The notes under the pieces were generated by a model. It was not told the DNA's origin, ran no database searches, and saw nothing but the letters and a program-made list of their open reading frames with translations. Below, in pieces: positions 58,101-64,000 of a DNA stretch of 64,000 nt. Origin of the DNA: Struthidea cinerea (Eukaryota > Chordata > Aves > Passeriformes > Corcoracidae); assembly GCA_013397865.1 (NCBI GenBank), contig VZTI01002345.1, positions 1,894,333 to 1,958,332 of the forward strand, in the 5' to 3' direction. A program made the position numbers and the translations under genes. The stretch's first letter is position 1; each line of letters opens with the position of its first letter.

Positions 58101-58880
58101 GCTGAAGAAATTGAAGTGCAATGAAGAAAGCTCAAAACAAGCATTGCCTAGCTAGACATTCCTACAGAAGACAGCGGACACTTAGGATAGCCTGATGCTT
58201 TTCCCCAAAACCAAGACAGGCCAAGTCATCACAGTTCACTGCCGTGCTTCCACTAGGCTCAAGCTGGTGAGGTTAGGCCTCCAGATCACAGATGTCTGCC
58301 GTTTATCAGGGTTTGCACTCCAGACCCAAGTGGAAGTTTCTGCAGAACCCCAAGACAACCACTCCATCTCTTTGTGCTGAGATGCAGGTGATTTTTCATT
58401 CCATGTTCAAAAATGGGGGGGGGAGGGCGGCAGGGGGAGTGTCACCCCTGTTCACGGTTGAAAGAGAGTGACCTTAAGATGGCTATTAAAAAGTTCAGCC
58501 CCTAACAAACTTACTGACCAACAGCAGCAAATGGCCTTACTCGCCTGATACAAAAATGAGCCACAGGACCACTGAAATCCCAACCATGACGTTCACTCAA
58601 CACCATTAACCTAATCATCTTCTTGCCCAACTGCTAGTGCAAATAGGACCAGAATCAGCACAGCAAGCCATCTCACCCTCCAGCAGAAGGACTACGCTGT
58701 GGAGCTGGACGGATTAGTTTATCACTTTCACTTTGGCGTAAATTGAGAAACTTTGTGCCTGGTGATACCTTCAACATTGCCACTTCCAGTGCCGTCCCCC
58801 CACTGCTGCTGAGGTACGTCTGGTTTGTATCCATGAGAGATAAGGACCTGCCTAGTTTGGAGCAACAGCTCCAAAATCCC
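49161..58880. other. Upstream or intron 1 region of DPYSL3, no gene recognised
   Basis: Nearly 10 kb of ordinary AT-balanced sequence contains no exon matching DPYSL3 or any family I recognise. If a DPYSL3 isoform starts at the 59.4-kb island, this is its first intron. A-rich simple sequence with CAAA units lies near 57,200-57,246, and a nine-base G run at 58415-58423. Confidence 0.45.
57200..57246. repeat. A-rich simple sequence with (CAAA)n
   Basis: Runs of A broken by C, ending in repeated ACAAACAAAC words, form a short low-complexity tract. It could be the tail of an old retroposon, but no body was recognised. Confidence 0.75.
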
Positions 58881-58885
58881 CCGGG

Positions 58886-58902
58886 TTTTTTTTTTTTTTT
58901 TT
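58886..58902. repeat. Poly(T) run, 17 bases
   Basis: Seventeen T lie at the left edge of the 59-kb CpG island. No target-site duplication was identified. Confidence 0.95.
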
Positions 58903-58946
58903 CCTCCATGTTCGGTGGCGCGGGAGTAGGTCTTCTTTCATACAAG

Positions 58947-58954
58947 TATAAAAG
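58947..58954 (+). promoter_or_regulatory. Candidate TATA box (TATAAAAG), plus strand
   Basis: TATAAAAG lies 30-40 bases before the CpG-rich sequence starts, pointing rightward into the island. It would place a plus-strand start near 58,980. No downstream gene on that strand is recognised, so function is uncertain. Confidence 0.25.
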
Positions 58955-58959
58955 AGCTA

Positions 58960-59990
58960 CTGCAGCAAACCAAGCCAGCGGCTCTGACTCTCCCGGTGCC
59001 GCGGTCAGACCGCCGACATCCCGCTCGGCGGACGGAGCTCCGCGCACCGGGGACGACCGCGACGCTGCCTTGCCGCGGGGGCGGCGGAGGACGCTGCAGG
59101 CAGCCGGGGCGGAGAGGCCGCCACCGCCGCACCACCAGCGGCTCCCACAGGGCCAGCCCCGGGGGCGANNNNNNNNNNNNNNNNNNNNNNNNNNNNNNNN
59201 NNNNNNNNNNNNNNNNNNNNNNNNNNNNNNNNNNNNNNNNNNNNNNNNNNNNNNNNNNNNNNNNNNNNNNNNNNNNNNNNNNNNNNNNNNNNNNNNNNNN
59301 NNNNNNNNNNNNNNNNNNNNNNNNNNNNNNNNNNNNNNNNNNNNNNNNNNNNNNNNNNNNNNNNNNNNNNNNNNNNNNNNNNNNNNNNNNNNNNNNNNNN
59401 NNNNNNNNNNNNNNNNNNNNNNNNNNNNNNNNNNNNNNNNNNNNNNNNNNNNNNNNNNNNNNNNNNNNNNNNNNNNNNNNNNNNNNNNNNNNNNNNNNNN
59501 NNNNNNNNNNNNNNNNNNNNNNNNNNNNNNNNNNNNNNNNNNNNNNNNNNNNNNNNNNNNNNNNNNNNNNNNNNNNNNNNNNNNNNNNNNNNNNNNNNNN
59601 NNNNNNNNNNNNNNNNNNNNNNNNNNNNNNNNNNNNNNNNNNNNNNNNNGGATGCCGCTCGGCCGGACCCGGGGTCGGTTTCTCGGCGTTCTCCGAGCCG
59701 GACGTTGCTGTCCGGCTCGCTGCGGGGAGCTGCCACTGGCCGCCTTCGCGGGACGCTCCAGCCGTGAGGACGGAGCGGACACACGGGAGCGCCTCGCTGC
59801 TGACCATGTGGGGCGCTCGGCAGATGGGCTGTGCCCGGACGCACCGGCAGCAGCCCCGACAGCAGCCCCAGTAGCCGCCTGTCAGTTTTTCCCCCGCCGG
59901 TGCGTGGGCGCTGCCCACAAACCAGCGTTTGCTCACAAGCCCTGGGCCGTACCTCATTCTGCTTGGGCCGGGGTCCCTGCAGAGGCACTG
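58960..59990. promoter_or_regulatory. CpG island around a large assembly gap; candidate distal DPYSL3 promoter
   Basis: Sequence from about 58,960 to 59,990 is GC- and CpG-rich and encloses 481 N at 59169-59649. DPYSL3 in mammals has a long isoform with a GC-rich first exon of about 380 coding bases upstream of the short-isoform exon. This island is suitably placed for that, but neither flank shows its sequence. It could instead belong to a divergent non-coding transcript. Confidence 0.45.
59169..59649. other. Assembly gap (481 N)
   Basis: The run of N lies inside a CpG island. The apparent long open frames across 58.7-60.1 kb on both strands are created by this gap. Confidence 0.99.
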
Positions 59991-62900
59991 CGGTTAGGTG
60001 GACGCTAGAGCCAGACACAAGCAATGTCCACTGTACAAAGTCTTCACTGCTCCCAAACGCGAGCACGGGTGTTCCCGTCACAAAAAACACCAGACCGGCC
60101 ACACAAACAAGCTTCCTGTGTTGGCTAATCTAAGGTGTTGCTTTGAGAGCTCCGTTGCAACTTCATTTCAAAAGTACTGGACGCCCAAAGGACAGAGGGA
60201 CAGCCAAGACTGGGTCTTACAAATGCTAATGGCTGTTTAACAGTACTAGCCTGTGAAATATATCGTGAGCACCAAAACTGGAGCTTTGACTAAAACTGTT
60301 TTGCCAAGTGCTCATTTCTTTATCTAGAATAAGTGTACATGGTACCAGTGCTCAACATCCTGTCAAGTGATCTCTCAAACCACATTTTTGTGTTACGAGA
60401 TGTTGTCAGTCATGCTTTTCCCAACCTTTTCTGTAAAAACACAGCAGTGCCGTTATCTCTCCGAGGAGTGGTGGTTCTTAAGGAAAATCCACATGGAGCC
60501 TTACCCATCATGGAGAAAAATGACCCTGTGATTAAGCCTGGAGAGGCAGTCTGGGGGCATTGGCTGACTGAGGCTTGAGGCTGTGTGGTTTGGGACCGTT
60601 TCCCTCCTTTTGCACGCTGGGAAGCAGTCTGCTTTTGTAACTGGACTTGTACCAGTGTCATTAACTGGGTCCGTTTTTTCTCCATCTAAGTGGAATAATC
60701 CACAGTAACTTGAATTTTTGACTAATTATTCAGGTCTAAAGAGTTAGGAGAAGAGAGGATGCACTAAATATAAACAGACTGTGTCTGCAAACTTGGAAGA
60801 GTTACTTTAAAAGCCTTGTGTTACACAGCACAGTGAAATACTCGTCAGTGTCTGCTCTTTCTTTCTCTAAAGCAGCACCAGAGAGGGTTGCATGTGGTTG
60901 TTCTTGGGTTCTTACATGAACTCTAATATGCAGCTGCCCCAGCATTGTGGCTTCATGATGCTCAGCACCATGAGTGTCATGCCTGCACCAGAGCCCCGCC
61001 TCCACCTGTCCAGGATATGCCAGGAGAAGAGCCCAGTGCTGTCACATTTCAGGTGCAGGGGCAGCAGCAGTGGCTGGCAGCTAGGGAAGGAAGTATCCCT
61101 TCAAATAGCCAGAACACATTTGTTCTAGAGCTTTTTTCTACTCCTATTCTCCTGGCAAATGCTCCTCCTCTGTAACTGGATGCTTAGCAGCAAGACCAAC
61201 AGCACTGGCCAAGCAACTGCACACAAAGTGGCAGCCCACCAGGTCTTTACCTTCCTAAGGGACTGCCTTAGCATAAAGGAATTTATCCTCCTCCTGCTGC
61301 AAGTGGGATCCACTGAGTAGAAGATGAAACCCCCTCTCAGACAGCTTCTGCCCCTCTCATGAGTGGGATGTGCTGATCTCAGAGCTGGCGGCTGGCATGC
61401 TTCACACAGCGAGCTGAGCCCCTGCCTCCTTGGGACCAAGCAATAGCACATGAGTAGGCCTTTCCTGGGAAGAACAGCGTGCCCCTGCACTGCAGGCTGC
61501 CTTGTGCCTGTGTGCACTAACCACAGTGAAGTTAGAGTGAACTCGTTGTTTTGGTTGGGACGTCTCCGTATGGCTGTACAACTTTATGGGGAATTAAAAT
61601 TCTCTGGAACGGGGCCTGGCCATTGTCTGATTCTGCAAATGTGCAAAAGTTTCAGCATTGTACTTTAATAGCAATATTTATTTAAATCCTGATTCCAGTG
61701 TTTATCTTTCCTAGTGCCTTGCTGCGTAGATGGTTGCACTGAAATTATCTGCATCAGTAAAGGAGTACAAGGCTCTTCTGGGAAGTGAAGACTTTAAAAT
61801 CTGACTTTTAATGCAAATCACTCATTGTAGAAAAGACAATTCTTGATTTTTACTTTTTAAATTGCAATTCACTTTTAAGGTCTTTTTTATTAGGTGTTGT
61901 AAGGCTACCAGTTCAAGAATACCATGAAAATGGAAGTTTGTGTCCAGTGTGTGTTCACTGCATGGTTGCTTTTGAGCCCAGCAGAATGTATTATTTACAT
62001 TTCTGTATATGTATGTCTTGGATCAAATGTGAAGCTTTTAATTATACAATGACAAAATGTCTGCCCCCTGTAGTTAAGTAAATTTTCTTTTCTTTAAATC
62101 ACATGTTTATATGCTGATGGACAAAAATGTCTGTCAGGCAAACAGTCATGAGTGGTGCAATTTCAAACCCTGCTGGCAAACCAGCTCTCCTCTCGATTCT
62201 CTGTACAAAGTAGATGGAAGATAGAGATCAGGGAGGAGATCCAGTGGGAAAGCTGTTTCCCCTGCCTGAGCCCAGGGAAGATGGAGATGGTAGGCATGTG
62301 AGCTCACGTGCTTTGTGCTGCCGCAGGACCCACCAGAGCCAACCGTCAGTCCTGCAAGGGTTTCCTTTGCTCGAGGGCTGGATTCACATCTGGACCCCAG
62401 AACAGGAGTGCTGGTCCTCATGGGTCAGGAATCTGAGCTGAGCCCGCCAGATGGGCACTGCTGGTTGTGTAATGAAGAAACAGAAATAGGCTGCTCTTCT
62501 GATCTAGGGAACAGCATTTATTTTATGAGAAGTTCTGTAGTGGCAAGCTTCTAATTCATGTCTTTCTAGTTGAGTAAGAACTGTTTAAGGCACACTGAGA
62601 AATGGAAATCAGTCATGTTACAAGGTGAGCCGCACTGGTTATGAATGGGGGAATCATGCAGCCTTCTGGGAAGTGGTCTTTAAGCAAATCCCTTTCTGCA
62701 AAAGGATTAGTTAATAAGATGGGACATAATCACCCTGTCTGGGGTGGGTGTTTTCTTGTTCTGTGCTCTCAAAACCCCAGTGCTGGTTTTCTTTGTCCTC
62801 ATTGGTTGCTGCCAGAGCACCGGCTGGGGTCCCGGTCAGAGCCTGTGCGGGGAATCGCAGGCTCTAAATGCCGACAGCCCGAGCCACAGAGTATTTAGTG

Positions 62901-64000
62901 AGAGGCACAAGGTGTCGTGTAACTTTCTCAAGTATTTTGTCCATGAGAATGTCAAACTTATTGCTATCTTCTAAATGTTTGAAGAGGAATTTAAATTGCC
63001 AACTGAATCATTCAAATAGCAAAGCTATTGACAGAGAAGTCAAATTAGGTCATCTTGCCTGCAACTGCCAAGGCACTGTTGTCCTCCAATGGGTATTTTC
63101 TGATGGCTTTGCTAATTTATTTTCCATTTGTCAGGGCAGTGGGCAGTTTCTTAACTGGTAAAACTCTGCATCTTCTGCTGGTAAACTTCTGTGCTGGTTC
63201 CCAGCTCCCAGATGCTTTGTGCAACATCATTCTATCTGTACTAAAAATAGAAAATGGTTTAAAAGAATGAAGCGTGTCCCAGATTGTGACATCTTGTCCA
63301 CATAATGCTTCCTGTGTCAATGGAAGTTGCTCATTACACCAGGAGACATCTCAGGCTCCATAGCTGTGACTACAATGCTCATTAGACTCAGAGAATTTTG
63401 TGTTATTTGAAGGAAGCAGACTGTTGACATCAGGTGGGATTTGACCCCTTCCTTCACCAATGCTGACAAGCTTGAGCCATGTCCTGAGTGAGGACATTTC
63501 CTTCCTTGATGTCAGATCCATACAGAATGGTTTTAGACTGATTTTCTGTGGGTCTGGAGGCAGCAGATCTTTGATTACATGTGAAAAGGATGTAACAACC
63601 GCATAACATTGTGAGCAGGATAAATGCACGTCAGCTTTCGTAGCTCGTTTTTCTTCTAAGGTCTGTGGGTTCAGCTGGAGAAGCAGCAGGGCAGTGGTAG
63701 TAGCAGGTTAACACTGGTTTCTTCTCATTCCTACAGGATTTGATAAAACTGCCTCCCTTTATTACATGCATGGTAAGTTGCAATGATGAAGTAAGTCCTA
63801 GTTGTCTTGTTTCATGCAAAGTTAGAGCTGCCTTCTCATACTCTGCAGTCATGATTTACAAGCATGTTCTGTTTTTGGAGGCTGCCAGATAAACAGGGCT
63901 GTTCTACTATCATTCTTGCAGCAATGTCAGGACAGCCCCTGGCACTGCCTTTCATGTGCCTCAGGGAAAGTCAGGCTAAGTACAAATGCAGAAGAAACAG
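59991..64000. other. Intergenic or upstream sequence, no gene recognised
   Basis: No frame resembles a known protein. The part at 61.55-62.15 kb is AT-rich and reads like a 3' UTR or conserved non-coding block, with no clear strand. A 36-bp segment with excellent splice signals lies at 63737-63772. In mammals the next gene beyond DPYSL3 is JAKMIP2; I see no part of it here. Confidence 0.4.
63737..63772 (+). other. Candidate 36-bp microexon (plus strand)
   Basis: The segment is preceded by TTCTTCTCATTCCTACAG, a strong polypyrimidine tract and acceptor, and followed by the perfect donor GTAAGT. Its length is divisible by three and two of its three frames are open. No partner exons are recognised, so it may be a chance splice-site pair. 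Confidence 0.2.

Noticed and set aside
58195..58380. 61-codon frame near 58.3 kb as a possible DPYSL3 exon
   Set aside because: It is on the wrong strand and has no CRMP resemblance.
58673..60102. Open frames of 290-420 codons on both strands at 58.7-60.1 kb
   Set aside because: They span 481 N. The readable ends match no protein I recognise.
1..64000. CRISPR arrays, prokaryotic operons, phage or plasmid features, tRNA or rRNA genes
   Set aside because: None is present; sequence organisation is that of a vertebrate chromosome throughout.

Overview
The window is nuclear DNA from a vertebrate, almost certainly a bird. It contains two long split genes with GT-AG introns, GC-rich CpG-island promoters interrupted by runs of N, a CR1 LINE 3' end of the avian/reptilian type at about 42.24-42.44 kb, and an avian-style solo LTR at about 33.46-33.77 kb. 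Species cannot be read from the sequence. No prokaryotic features (operons, CRISPR, insertion sequences) are present; nearly all open frames longer than 60 codons are chance frames in introns or GC-rich DNA.

Left half (1-24,210, plus strand): STK32A (YANK1), a serine/threonine kinase. A GC-rich untranslated exon 1 lies at the very start of the window, so the promoter is cut off. Twelve coding exons follow between 2,703 and 24,210. They join without a frameshift into 394 codons plus stop, and every junction keeps phase. G-loop, VAIK-type lysine, HRD, DFN (the STK32 form of DFG) and APE motifs are all present.

Right half (27,830 upward, minus strand): DPYSL3 (CRMP4), a collapsin-response-mediator/dihydropyrimidinase-like protein. 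Thirteen exons (numbered 2-14 here) between 42,176 and 27,830 give 557 codons plus stop. Adding the usual 13-residue first exon of this family gives exactly 570 residues. That first exon is not visible. Two CpG islands upstream, at 48.2-49.2 kb and 59.0-60.0 kb, each have their core replaced by N, so the missing first exon or exons probably lie in those gaps.

The two genes converge, with stop codons 3.6 kb apart. The order STK32A then DPYSL3 matches the arrangement I know from human 5q32, and it echoes paralogous STK32-DPYSL pairings elsewhere in vertebrate genomes. The 42.2-59 kb stretch is mostly DPYSL3 intron 1 and upstream sequence. The 60-64 kb stretch has no recognised gene.

I did not find a convincing new biological system. 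The observations most worth checking are: DPYSL3 first exons hidden in assembly gaps; a GC-rich minisatellite with a 45-bp higher-order period beside one promoter gap; a CR1 element 68 bp or less from the DPYSL3 exon 2 acceptor; a replaced metal-site histidine in DPYSL3; a 12-codon uORF in STK32A; and a 36-bp microexon-like segment at 63.74 kb.
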